Source: Desulfobacteraceae bacterium UBA2230
GTDB lineage: Bacteria > Desulfobacterota > Desulfobacteria > Desulfobacterales > Desulfosarcinaceae
Direction: 5' to 3'
Length of the DNA: 20,858 nucleotides
NCBI GenBank assembly: GCA_002348005.1
Contig: DDYQ01000208.1
Coordinates: forward strand, 7,032 to 27,889
Program-made: the position numbers and the translations under genes
Notes under the pieces: generated by a model
Database searches by the model: none
Told to the model about the DNA's origin: nothing
What the model saw: the letters and a program-made list of their open reading frames with translations, nothing else
Shown here: positions 7,536-14,301 of the stretch, piece after piece
How the letters are laid out: the number at the start of each line of letters is the position of its first letter
Numbering within the stretch: position 1 is the stretch's first letter

Positions 7536-8567
7536 ATGAAACTTGGTATAATTGGCCGGCCTGGTGCCGGAAAAACAACGCTGTTCGAAGCCCTGACCAA
7601 ATGCCGCCTGGACAATCCACTGCGCAGGGAAAGCCGTATCGGAACGGTTAAAGTCCCGGACGAGCGGGTCGAGAAACTCTCGGCCATTTACCGGCCGCGC
7701 AAAACCATTTTTGCACAGGTCGAATACTTTTTACCGACCCCGGGTGAGCACACCAAGGAGCACAGCCGTGAGGCAAGCGTATGGACGCAGGCCCGCGACT
7801 GCGATGCCCTGATCCAGGTGATCCGAAATTTCAGTGCTTATGGCCAAGCCGCTCCCGCCCCGGAAGCCGAGTTCCAGGCCCTGAACCAGGAGTTGATGCT
7901 GATCGACCTCGTGACAGTCGAAAAACGTCTGGAGCGTCTGGCCCTCGATCAAAGGCGCGGCAAAAAAGCGGACCTGGAAGAGACGGCCTTGCTGGAACAA
8001 TGCCACCTTCACCTGAACAGCGAAACGCCCCTGCGGCATTTTCCCGATCTGGCCGGGGCGCGTGCGCTGCGAGGCTATGCCTTGCTTTCTGCCAAGCCCA
8101 TGCTGATCATTTTCAACAATGCCGAAGACAATGAGAGTCTGCCGACCGGCCCCTGGCTGGCCGGGGAAGTCGCTCTGGTCCTGCGCGGCAAGCTGGAACA
8201 GGAGCTTGCCCAGATGGATCCTGAAGAGGCGCACATCTTCCTGGAATCCTACGGCATTCACGAATCGGCCATGGATCGTGTGATTGCACTGTCGTATAAG
8301 CTGCTCGGCATGATATCCTTCTTCACGGTAGGAGAAGATGAAGTGCGCGCCTGGACCATCGCCCGGGACACCGCTGCGGTGGACGCCGCCGAAGTGATCC
8401 ATTCGGATATCAAGAAAGGGTTCATCCGCGCTGAAGTATTGGCTTACCGTGACCTCATGACCGCCGGCAATTACGCCGAAGCACGTAAACAGGGCACCGT
8501 TCGCCTCGAGGGCAAAACGTATGCGGTCCAGGACGGCGACATTATCAATTTCAGGTTCAACGTCTAA
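7536..8567 (+). CDS. Divergent YchF/Obg-like P-loop ATPase (DUF933 C-terminus)
   Basis: A 343-residue cytoplasmic protein of the YchF family, ribosome-associated ATPases of the Obg group. ATG 7536 follows GGAG by 8 bases; longer in-frame starts overlap the divergent promoter region. The P-loop is GRPGAGKTT (residues 7-15) instead of the usual GLPNVGKST. The family's helical hairpin survives (ELMLIDLVTVEKRLERL, 119-135). The nucleotide-specificity loop is NNAED (194-198), matching the NxxE of YchF. The C-terminal TGS-like DUF933 domain is very typical (VIHSDIKKGFIRAEVLAYRD and VQDGDIINFRFNV). The G3/switch II region, normally DxxGL, reads PTPGE (67-71), so the catalytic-metal Asp appears lost. 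It is about 20 residues shorter than standard YchF and overlaps kamA by one base. Likely a paralogue rather than the housekeeping ychF. Confidence 0.88.
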   Translation: MKLGIIGRPGAGKTTLFEALTKCRLDNPLRRESRIGTVKVPDERVEKLSAIYRPRKTIFAQVEYFLPTPGEHTKEHSREASVWTQARDCDALIQVIRNFSAYGQAAPAPEAEFQALNQELMLIDLVTVEKRLERLALDQRRGKKADLEETALLEQCHLHLNSETPLRHFPDLAGARALRGYALLSAKPMLIIFNNAEDNESLPTGPWLAGEVALVLRGKLEQELAQMDPEEAHIFLESYGIHESAMDRVIALSYKLLGMISFFTVGEDEVRAWTIARDTAAVDAAEVIHSDIKKGFIRAEVLAYRDLMTAGNYAEARKQGTVRLEGKTYAVQDGDIINFRFNV

Positions 8568-9640
8568 TGGAAGATATAAACCGCGACAAGGGGTCCACCC
8601 GCCGGGCGTCCGCTTGGCAACGTCTGCTGGCCAAGAGCTGGGTGCGGCCGTCCGAGCTGACGGAGCATGGCATCGACCCGCTGGAACTGGAACCGGTAAC
8701 GGATCTTTTCCCCATGCGGATCAACCCCTATTTTCGTTCCTTGATCCACAAGGCCGATGACCCTATCGGGCGACAGGTGATTCCGGTGCGTGCCGAACTC
8801 GAGGATGGCGCTTCACCGCTGGACCCCCTGGACGAGGAGCAGCAATCGCCGGTCCCCTGTGTGATCCATCGCTACCCGCAGCGGGTCGTATTCCTGGTCT
8901 CCAATCAATGCGCGGTGTATTGCCGCTTCTGCATGCGAAAACGGCGCACAGCCGGCATCGCCCAGGTGTCGGCCGAGGATCTGGCGGAAGGTCTGGACTA
9001 CATCACCCGCCGAGCCGAAATCAACGAGGTGATCCTGTCCGGCGGTGACCCGCTCATGCTGTCGGACGAACGGCTGTCGGGCATTTTGACAGCCCTGCGC
9101 CGGATCCCGCATGTTCGGCTGCTGCGAATCCACACGCGCATGCCGTGCGTGCTGCCGCAGCGCATCACCACGCGATTGACGCGAACCCTGGCACGTTATC
9201 AGCCGCTGTATGTCAACATTCATTTCAATCATCCGGCCGAGATCACAGCCGAAGCGCAGAAAGCGTGCAAACGCCTGGCCGATGCCGGTATTGCACTGGG
9301 CAGCCAAACCGTTTTGCTGGCCGGAGTGAATGACGATCCCGCCGTCCTGGCCCGATTGATGATGCAACTGCTAACCATTCGGGTGAAGCCATATTATCTG
9401 CACCAGCTCGATCGTGTCCGCGGAACGGCTCATTTTCGGGTTCCGCTGGAGCGTGCCATAGAACTGTCCGCCGGCCTGCGCGGCCGGCTCTCGGGAATGG
9501 CCGTGCCGCACCTCATGATCGATCTGCCCGAGGGAGGGGGAAAAGTGGCCTTGCCTCCGGACGCCGTCATCGAGAAAGGCACTGACTGCTGGTGGATCCG
9601 CAACTGGGAGGGACGTCGCTACGCATATGCGTTGCGCTGA
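8567..9640 (+). CDS. kamA: KamA-family radical SAM aminomutase (lysine 2,3-aminomutase type)
   Basis: A 357-residue radical SAM, PLP-dependent enzyme. The Fe-S cluster motif is C-x3-C-x2-C at Cys115, Cys119 and Cys122. The SAM-binding GGDPLM follows. The PLP lysine is Lys326 in EGGGK, seven residues after Asp319. Asp282 in HQLDRVRG lies 37 residues before Asp319. This reproduces the spacing of the two substrate-lysine-binding aspartates and the PLP lysine known in clostridial lysine 2,3-aminomutase. EpmB/YjeK, which acts on EF-P, lacks the second Asp as I recall it. So free L-lysine to beta-lysine is the better guess, though EF-P beta-lysylation is not excluded. It begins within the stop codon of the YchF-like gene (TAATG) and is translationally coupled. 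No ablB, epmA or efp is nearby. A strong hairpin follows 12 bases after the stop. Confidence 0.9.
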   Translation: MEDINRDKGSTRRASAWQRLLAKSWVRPSELTEHGIDPLELEPVTDLFPMRINPYFRSLIHKADDPIGRQVIPVRAELEDGASPLDPLDEEQQSPVPCVIHRYPQRVVFLVSNQCAVYCRFCMRKRRTAGIAQVSAEDLAEGLDYITRRAEINEVILSGGDPLMLSDERLSGILTALRRIPHVRLLRIHTRMPCVLPQRITTRLTRTLARYQPLYVNIHFNHPAEITAEAQKACKRLADAGIALGSQTVLLAGVNDDPAVLARLMMQLLTIRVKPYYLHQLDRVRGTAHFRVPLERAIELSAGLRGRLSGMAVPHLMIDLPEGGGKVALPPDAVIEKGTDCWWIRNWEGRRYAYALR

Positions 9641-9652
9641 GAGAGTCTCAAG

Positions 9653-9673
9653 AAGGGGGCCTGAAGCCCCCTT
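9653..9673. terminator. Hairpin between convergent kamA and HU genes
   Basis: AAGGGGGC (9653-9660), loop CTGAA and GCCCCCTT (9666-9673) make a perfect 8-bp GC-rich stem. An A-run (9679-9686) lies just beyond it on the plus strand. For kamA there is no U-run after the stem, so it is at best an atypical terminator. It may act as a convergent block for both genes. Confidence 0.5.
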
Positions 9674-9699
9674 GCAGTAAAAAAAATCAAGCGAACAGA

Positions 9700-9969
9700 T
9701 CAGGCGACTGCAGTTTTCAGGGCCTTGCCGGCCATGAACTGGGGCACTTTGCGGGCTTTGATCTTGATTTTCTCTCCTGTGCGCGGATTGCGGCCGGTAC
9801 GCGCTTTGCGCTTTGACACTTTGAAGGTTCCAAAACCGGTCAGGGTGATCTTATCCCCTTTCTTAAGACCCTGGGTAATGGCGCCCAACAAACTTTCCAG
9901 GGCCGCCTCGGCTTCTTTCTTGCTGTTCAGATTCTTGGCCATCTCAGTAATCAATTCGCTCTTGTTCAT
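9700..9969 (-). CDS. hup: HU-family nucleoid protein
   Basis: An 89-residue histone-like DNA-binding protein of the usual HU/IHF length; it bends and compacts DNA as a dimer. The diagnostic beta-arm signature is present ([20 protein letters not shown], residues about 44-63, including the tip RNPRTGE). The N-terminal helical part ([14 protein letters not shown]) and the terminal helix ([11 protein letters not shown]) are typical of HU homodimers rather than IHF. Ribosome site AAAGGAGA lies 8 bases before the ATG. A predicted promoter (10023-10050) with an inverted repeat over its -35 lies upstream. It is downstream of dksA on the same strand and convergent with kamA. Confidence 0.95.
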   Translation of the reverse strand: MNKSELITEMAKNLNSKKEAEAALESLLGAITQGLKKGDKITLTGFGTFKVSKRKARTGRNPRTGEKIKIKARKVPQFMAGKALKTAVA

Positions 9970-10022
9970 CCTCTCTTGCTCTCCTTTCTGTCGTTAGGTG
10001 ATGCAAATGCTTCGGGTAGAAT

Positions 10023-10050
10023 CTTATAGCTCTTGCACCTCTGACACCAA
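10023..10050 (-). promoter_or_regulatory. Predicted promoter of the HU gene
   Basis: Minus-strand TTGGTG (10045-10050), a 16-base spacer and TATAAG (10023-10028). A TTGCAC/GTGCAA inverted repeat (10033-10038 and 10051-10056) brackets the -35 and may be an operator. The leader would be about 45 bases. Confidence 0.45.
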
Positions 10051-10102
10051 GTGCAAACGGTCTCGTCCATCGGCTGCGCTGAAATGGCCGGAGTGTAAGG
10101 GC

Positions 10103-10465
10103 TTAAAAGCCGGATACCTTTTCCACGGCTTCCATGCGTGTCTTGCATTGTATGCAATAGGCGGTTACGGGTCGGGCCATCAGCCGCGCCAAAGCGATCT
10201 CCTCGCCGCATGATTCGCAGGTACCGAAAGTGCCTTCTTTGATCTTTCCAATCGCTGTCCTGATCTTCTTGATTAAATGGCTCTCCCGGTCTCGAATTCG
10301 CAACGTATAGTTGCGATCGGTCTCCAAGGCGGCCTGATCGACCGGGTCAGCGGCATTTTCATCGGACTGAACTAGCGCATTGACCGTTTGTCCAGCACGC
10401 GCGAGCAATTCTTCGAGTTGATGATTGAGCAGTTCTTTAAAATAGTCAAGATCTTTGGGCTGCAT
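10103..10465 (-). CDS. dksA: DksA, RNA polymerase secondary-channel regulator
   Basis: A 120-residue DksA/TraR-type protein that inserts a coiled coil into RNA polymerase and, with ppGpp, controls rRNA and amino-acid promoters. Residues 5-70 form the coiled coil, whose tip carries DPVDQA (Asp40, Asp43, Ala45), the DxxDxA signature required for activity in E. coli DksA. The zinc finger is complete: Cys83, Cys86, Cys104 and Cys107 (CESC and CIQC). It is about 30 residues shorter than E. coli DksA, mainly at the N-terminus, which is common in this group. The ATG follows TTGAGG. Its leader contains a small hairpin (10481-10498) and, further up, an intrinsic-terminator-like hairpin (10535-10578). 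The HU gene is 133 bases downstream. Confidence 0.93.
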   Translation of the reverse strand: MQPKDLDYFKELLNHQLEELLARAGQTVNALVQSDENAADPVDQAALETDRNYTLRIRDRESHLIKKIRTAIGKIKEGTFGTCESCGEEIALARLMARPVTAYCIQCKTRMEAVEKVSGF

Positions 10466-10480
10466 GAAACCTCAATTCTT

Positions 10481-10498
10481 TGCGGCTAAGCTGCCGCA
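10481..10498 (-). promoter_or_regulatory. Hairpin in the dksA leader
   Basis: TGCGGC (10481-10486), loop TAAGCT and GCCGCA (10493-10498) form a perfect 6-bp stem ending 15 bases before the dksA ATG and just upstream of its ribosome site. It could affect ribosome access. Confidence 0.35.
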
Positions 10499-10534
10499 GT
10501 TCAAAAACGTCGGTACAAATTTGCCGGTACTTTC

Positions 10535-10578
10535 AAAAAACGCCGGCCCCTCGTGTGTACCATGCACGAAAGCCGGCG
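10535..10578 (-). terminator. Intrinsic terminator upstream of dksA
   Basis: On the minus strand a stem of CGCCGGC (10578-10572) and GCCGGCG (10547-10541) is followed at once by six T (10540-10535), a standard rho-independent terminator. The loop holds a second stem, TCGTG/CACGA. It lies between the stop of the 84-aa gene (10746) and the start of dksA (10465). It either ends the upstream transcription unit or attenuates dksA. Confidence 0.65.
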
Positions 10579-10631
10579 AAAGCGCTAACGGTTCGGAGTG
10601 GCTCGCTCCGGTTTGTCGTAACCGTTACCGT
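10535..10631 (-). ncRNA. Predicted small structured RNA or attenuator leader of dksA
   Basis: A promoter-like sequence (10638-10666) predicts a start near 10631. The next bases form hairpin 1: outer arms TAACGGTT (10586-10593) and AACCGTTA (10620-10627), with an inner CGGAG/CTCCG stem. Hairpin 2 is the intrinsic terminator at 10535-10578. This gives a transcript of about 97 bases with promoter, two stems and a terminator. I compared it by eye with GEMM (c-di-GMP), fluoride and guanidine-II riboswitches and found no match. It may be a free small RNA or a terminated leader of dksA; the evidence is structural only. Confidence 0.35.
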
Positions 10632-10637
10632 ATAGGG

Positions 10638-10666
10638 ACAATATCATCAGGCCGGCACGGGATCAA
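10638..10666 (-). promoter_or_regulatory. Predicted promoter upstream of the dksA leader RNA
   Basis: Minus-strand TTGATC (10661-10666), a 17-base spacer and TATTGT (10638-10643). Each box matches 4 of 6 consensus positions. Its predicted start lies a few bases before the first hairpin. Confidence 0.4.
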
Positions 10667-10745
10667 CTGTCCAAATCAATCCTACGTCTTTCCTCAAACG
10701 CATCGGAGAGACGAATACCGGATCGCCTTGAAGGTTCGATTACCA

Positions 10746-11000
10746 TCAAAAGCTTTCCAGTATACAGAAATCCCGAATGGTGATCGACCTGGATCGTCTG
10801 GTCTGCTGCTTCACCACCCCGGTGGCCTGGATCGATTTTTGAATCAAGTTGATAAATTGATCACTGTTCTCGATGAGGTACTGTTCATCATCGGTCGCGC
10901 ACAGCGCCACCGCCGTAACCCGGTCATTCTCATCCCATTGCACGGGTGTCACGATACCGCTAAGGGTTTCACTCTCCCGGGCTTTATTTTTCTTAGGCAT
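10746..11000 (-). CDS. 84-aa protein, probable small OB-like beta-barrel
   Basis: A soluble 84-residue protein with a strong ribosome site (AAGGAG, 8 bases from the ATG). No named family is recognised. The pattern is LSGIVTPV, then a strand-turn-strand with WDENDRVTAVALC, a DDEQYLIE strand, an amphipathic INLIQKSI helix, a second IQATGVV strand and a final SITIRDFCIL strand. This looks like a small OB-type barrel. The secreted protein encoded just upstream (11096-11377) has the same order of elements (GxV, YxI, L, VTG, ITIxxYxIL), so the two may be paralogues. It lies 95 bases after that gene on the same strand. Its transcript may end at the terminator at 10535-10578. Confidence 0.75.
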   Translation of the reverse strand: MPKKNKARESETLSGIVTPVQWDENDRVTAVALCATDDEQYLIENSDQFINLIQKSIQATGVVKQQTRRSRSITIRDFCILESF

Positions 11001-11095
11001 TGCCCTGACTCCTTAATGCGCCATCAGCGGTGCCCGGTCACCTGCAAGCGCGGCACCCCGCGCGCCGGCTCCGCAACGGCCCACTCGGGGGAAGA

Positions 11096-11377
11096 TTATT
11101 CGGAGAGAATTTGATAACTTTTGATGGTGATCACCTTCATGTCGTCCTGTTCTTCAATCGGACCGGTCACCCTCACTCTTGCATTGACATGATTTTCGGC
11201 CAGCTCGTTGCCCTTGGGCGTGTCGGCGATTTCATATATCTGTCCGTCGGAAACGATCTGATAGCTGTCGTTCACCTCGCCGGTTATGGTGGCGTCCGCG
11301 GCCATGGCCGTGGCGGTGAATGAAGCGAAAAGCAGCAACAGGGTCGCCGCCGTCCAAAACTTTGCATTGCGGGTCAT
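11096..11377 (-). CDS. Secreted small OB-like protein
   Basis: A 93-residue protein with a classic Sec signal peptide: a basic N-terminus (MTRNAK), a hydrophobic core ending near residue 20 and an AMA cleavage motif with the cut around residue 26. The start at 11377 is preceded by AAAAGGAG about 10 bases away; longer in-frame starts lack a ribosome site and would bury the signal. The mature part of about 67 residues reads ITGEVNDSYQIVSDGQIYEI, then ARVRVTGPIEEQ and KVITIKSYQIL. That suggests a periplasmic OB-fold similar in style to the YgiW/BOF group, though I cannot prove membership. It parallels the cytoplasmic 84-aa protein encoded next to it. Function unknown. Confidence 0.8.
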   Translation of the reverse strand: MTRNAKFWTAATLLLLFASFTATAMAADATITGEVNDSYQIVSDGQIYEIADTPKGNELAENHVNARVRVTGPIEEQDDMKVITIKSYQILSE

Positions 11378-11447
11378 TTTTCGAATTCTCCTTTTCAATT
11401 TCTGAACAAGTTGCCGGCGATTATCAGCAAATAGCGTGCCTGAGAGA

Positions 11448-11636
11448 CTAATCAAATGTAACGGGCTTAAAACAATGCGAAATAATGTGCATGGAGCATT
11501 CTTCTTCCTTGGGGTTCTTCGGGTCGTCTTCCTGGAATAGCACCATGCAGCTGATTTTACCGCAAAATCCACAATGAAGCGGGGGTTCCGTTTTATCAGG
11601 AACCGGAACCGCAGGGGCTGATTTGCGGTCAGGCAT
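11448..11636 (-). CDS. 62-aa cysteine-rich protein, possible zinc finger
   Basis: A small protein with an N-terminal Pro-rich segment and a Cys/His-rich second half: Cys22, Cys25 and Cys30, then Cys47, His50, His54 and Cys55 (HCGFCGKISC and EECSMHIISHC). This spacing could bind one zinc ion. ATG 11636 has only a weak GGGAT upstream; longer in-frame starts read back through the promoter region of the divergent RNA methyltransferase gene, so the short form is preferred. Family and role unknown. It lies 70 bases upstream of the secreted OB-like gene on the same strand and may be in one transcript with it. Confidence 0.6.
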   Translation of the reverse strand: MPDRKSAPAVPVPDKTEPPLHCGFCGKISCMVLFQEDDPKNPKEEECSMHIISHCFKPVTFD

Positions 11637-11718
11637 GTGAGATCCCGGCCGCAAGCATTTAAATTGAGTTGCAGCTCCACGCGTCCATACGCTAAAAGAG
11701 CATCGGAAAAGAGAAGAC

Positions 11719-12921
11719 ATGTCCGAGATATCCAGACCATCCTCGTCCAGGATCAACCTGGGGAAACGCATCAAGCGCCATGTGATCGGACAGCGCCTTA
11801 CCTTCTTCGCCACTTCCACGCCGGGTCTGGAAACGGCGGTGCGCGATGAGCTGATTCGGTTATCACCGACGGTTCAGGTGACCGAAGTGATCCGGGGCGG
11901 CGTTACTTTTATGGGACGGCTGTCGGATCTATACCGCGCCAATCTGCACCTTTTCTGCCCGGGTCGCATCCTCCTGCGGCTGGCCGACTTCAAAGCCACC
12001 AACTTTCTTCAATTGCGCAAAAGGCTGACGGCCCTGCCCTGGCACCTTTATCTTCCCCAGGCAATGATTCCCGGGTGCAAGGTTCGCACCCACCGTTCGC
12101 GCCTGTTTCATACCCTAGCGATTGCTCAGGAGATCGAACATGCGATCACTGCGTACTGGCAGCTGCATGGACGGACGCCCCTGGCAACGAATCGCCAGAC
12201 GCTTTATGTGCGCATCGATCAGGACCGTGTGAGCCTCTCTTTGGACAGCAGCGGCGCCAACCTGTACCGGCGCGGGTTGAAAACCCACGCGACCCGGGCC
12301 CCCCTGCGCGAAACCACCGCCGCCGCAATCCTCCAGCTGGCCGGCTATCGTCCGGACCGGCCGTTGTGCGATCCGATGAGCGGGGCGGGCACATTCAGCC
12401 TGGAGGCGGCCCTGGTGGCTAAAAACCTCGCTCCCGGGGCCAGGCGCACATTTCCTTTCCTTGAATGGCCGGCGTTTCAAACCGCTCATTGGCAGCACCT
12501 GTTGGCAAAAGCAGCCGGCGCGGTGAAATGTCCGGAGCACCCCCTGATCTGGGCTTCTGATATCGAAGACGCGGCTGTCGCGGCACTGCGCACATGTGTG
12601 GCCCGCAACGGTCTTGAAGATGCCGTAGTGGTGGAACGGCGCGATTTTTTGGACGGTTCTACCCGCTGGTCGGAATCTGGCGGACCCACCGGGCTCATCG
12701 TGCTGAACCCGCCTTACGGCCGCCGCCTGATACCGTCCGGCTCACTGCGGTTTTTTTATGAACGCATCGCCCTCCGGCTGCGTACGGCCTTCCCCGGATG
12801 GCGAGCGGCCATAATCGTTCCAGAACGCGCACTGGGCGAACTGTTTCCTTTTTGCGCGCGGGTGCAAGCTTTCGAGCATGGGGGCTTACGGTTGTATTTG
12901 CTGATGGGAGCCATTCCCTGA
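11719..12921 (+). CDS. THUMP-domain class I RNA methyltransferase (RlmL-like)
   Basis: A 400-residue SAM-dependent methyltransferase, probably modifying a guanine N2 in rRNA or tRNA. Residues about 27-60 are the N-terminal ferredoxin-like segment (FATSTPGLETAVRDEL). The THUMP RNA-binding domain spans about 60-170. The Rossmann methyltransferase domain spans 200-400, with SAM motif CDPMSGAGTFSLEAA (from 217) and catalytic motif NPPYG (330-334). It corresponds to the N-terminal RlmL half of E. coli RlmKL; the RlmK half is absent, as in many non-enteric bacteria. The exact target base is not deducible. AAGAGAAG precedes the ATG. It is divergent from the Cys-rich gene, 82 bases away. Confidence 0.9.
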   Translation: MSEISRPSSSRINLGKRIKRHVIGQRLTFFATSTPGLETAVRDELIRLSPTVQVTEVIRGGVTFMGRLSDLYRANLHLFCPGRILLRLADFKATNFLQLRKRLTALPWHLYLPQAMIPGCKVRTHRSRLFHTLAIAQEIEHAITAYWQLHGRTPLATNRQTLYVRIDQDRVSLSLDSSGANLYRRGLKTHATRAPLRETTAAAILQLAGYRPDRPLCDPMSGAGTFSLEAALVAKNLAPGARRTFPFLEWPAFQTAHWQHLLAKAAGAVKCPEHPLIWASDIEDAAVAALRTCVARNGLEDAVVVERRDFLDGSTRWSESGGPTGLIVLNPPYGRRLIPSGSLRFFYERIALRLRTAFPGWRAAIIVPERALGELFPFCARVQAFEHGGLRLYLLMGAIP

Positions 12922-13198
12922 AACCAATGCTTCACGCCGCCATGCCACAGCGCGCCGAATCCGCAACAATCCTGAGCTGAGCCTCATCGATCCGGGTGCA
13001 TGCCGATTCCCACATAGAGGCAGAAGCGCCATCATACCCGAAGCGAGGGGTGCCTGCTGCTTTCACGGCATAATCGGAAAGAACCCGGCATCCATCCGGT
13101 ATCAACGGTGAAATCGGCCGGAGATTGACGAACGCTCAAGTTTCGGGATACTTAACCGGGCATGCCGTCCCAAGGCGACCTGAATTGAAAAGGAATCC
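12922..13198. other. Intergenic region (277 bases)
   Basis: No gene is supported on either strand. The only element I see is the promoter at 13125-13152 for the downstream transporter/lptFG operon. There is no obvious terminator for the RNA methyltransferase gene. Confidence 0.6.
13125..13152 (+). promoter_or_regulatory. Predicted promoter of the AI-2E transporter/lptFG operon
   Basis: TTGACG (13125-13130), a 16-base spacer and GATACT (13147-13152). The leader would be about 40 bases to the ATG at 13199. Confidence 0.5.
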
Positions 13199-14275
13199 AT
13201 GCGCACATCCGAGATTTTGCTGAGCATCGCCGCTTTCATCGTTATCATCGCCGGAATGAAAGCCGCCACGGTCATAGTGGTGCCGTTCATCCTGTCGGCC
13301 TTTATCGCCATCATTTGTGCTCCGCCCATGTTCTGGCTGCAGAGAAAAGGAGTTCCGGCGGTGCTGGCAACACTCCTGGTGGTCCTTCTGATCCTGGCTG
13401 CGGGCATCATCGTGGCAGCGCTCGTCGGGCAATCGGTGCAGGACTTTTCGCAGGACCTTCCCATGTACAAAGCTAAAATCAAAGCCCGAATGCAGGTTGC
13501 CCCTGTTTGGCTCGCCCAGTGGGGCATCGATCCCGGACGGCTTAAGCTGAGTGAGATTTTTGATCCGGGGGCGGCCATGAATCTGGCGGCCGCGCTCCTG
13601 AACGGATTGGGCAATGTGCTGGCCAATGGTTTTCTGATCCTCATGACGGTGATCTTCATGCTGCTGGAAGCGGCCAGTTTTCCTCGCAAACTCAAGGCGA
13701 TCATGGCGACGTCTGAAACCCGGGTCAGCCCCTGGGAACACTTTCTCGATGATGTCAAACGTTACATGGCCATCAAAACCGGAGTGAGCCTTATCACGGG
13801 GGGGTTGGCCGCATCGTGGCTGGCCGTTCTGGGTATCGAGTATGCGCTGCTGTGGGGGCTGCTGGCCTTCGTTCTGAACTACGTGCCCAACATTGGATCC
13901 ATCATCGCGGCGGTGCCGGCCGTCATGCTGGCCCTGGTCCAGTTTGGGCCCGGCCATGCTGCTGCTGTGGCGGCCGGCTATGTTGCCATCAATCTGGTCA
14001 TGGGCAACGTCATCGAACCACGCTTTATGGGCCGCGGCCTCGGCTTGTCGACTCTGGTGGTTTTTCTTTCCCTGCTGTTCTGGGGCTGGGTGCTCGGACC
14101 GGTCGGCATGCTGCTGTCGGTACCGCTTACGATCACCGCCAAGATCGCCCTGGACAGCCGTTCGGAGACCCGCTGGCTGGCCATCATGCTGGGATCCGAA
14201 AAATACCGACCCGCAGCGTCTCCGCTGGAATCCACGCCAGAGTCGAATGCGTCCCTGTCGGACGGTCCGCTCTAA
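13199..14275 (+). CDS. AI-2E family transporter (PerM-like membrane protein)
   Basis: A 358-residue inner-membrane protein of the AI-2E transporter family (PF01594 type). The layout is typical: two adjacent hydrophobic segments near residues 6-45, another near 57-80, a soluble stretch of about 60 residues, then four or five more segments from about 140 to 320. Family motifs include LLAFVLNYVPNIGSIIAAVP (near 221-240) and the late NLVMGNVIEPRFMGRGLGLS segment. Members were first linked to autoinducer-2 export, but others are Na+/H+ antiporters or of unknown substrate, so specificity is open. AAAAGGAA precedes the ATG. The stop is 26 bases before lptF, so the three genes 13199-16561 form one operon. 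Confidence 0.9.
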   Translation: MRTSEILLSIAAFIVIIAGMKAATVIVVPFILSAFIAIICAPPMFWLQRKGVPAVLATLLVVLLILAAGIIVAALVGQSVQDFSQDLPMYKAKIKARMQVAPVWLAQWGIDPGRLKLSEIFDPGAAMNLAAALLNGLGNVLANGFLILMTVIFMLLEAASFPRKLKAIMATSETRVSPWEHFLDDVKRYMAIKTGVSLITGGLAASWLAVLGIEYALLWGLLAFVLNYVPNIGSIIAAVPAVMLALVQFGPGHAAAVAAGYVAINLVMGNVIEPRFMGRGLGLSTLVVFLSLLFWGWVLGPVGMLLSVPLTITAKIALDSRSETRWLAIMLGSEKYRPAASPLESTPESNASLSDGPL

Positions 14276-14301
14276 AAAATGGGTGGGGTGCGTGACTGCC
14301 G

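Noticed and set aside
10541..10627. Known riboswitch (GEMM c-di-GMP, fluoride, guanidine-II) upstream of dksA
   Set aside because: The conserved loop sequences of these classes are absent by eye; kept only as an unclassified structured RNA.
13136..13957. Minus-strand open frame of 273 codons opposite the AI-2E transporter
   Set aside because: It is the low-complexity mirror of a membrane-protein coding strand and has no domain or ribosome site.
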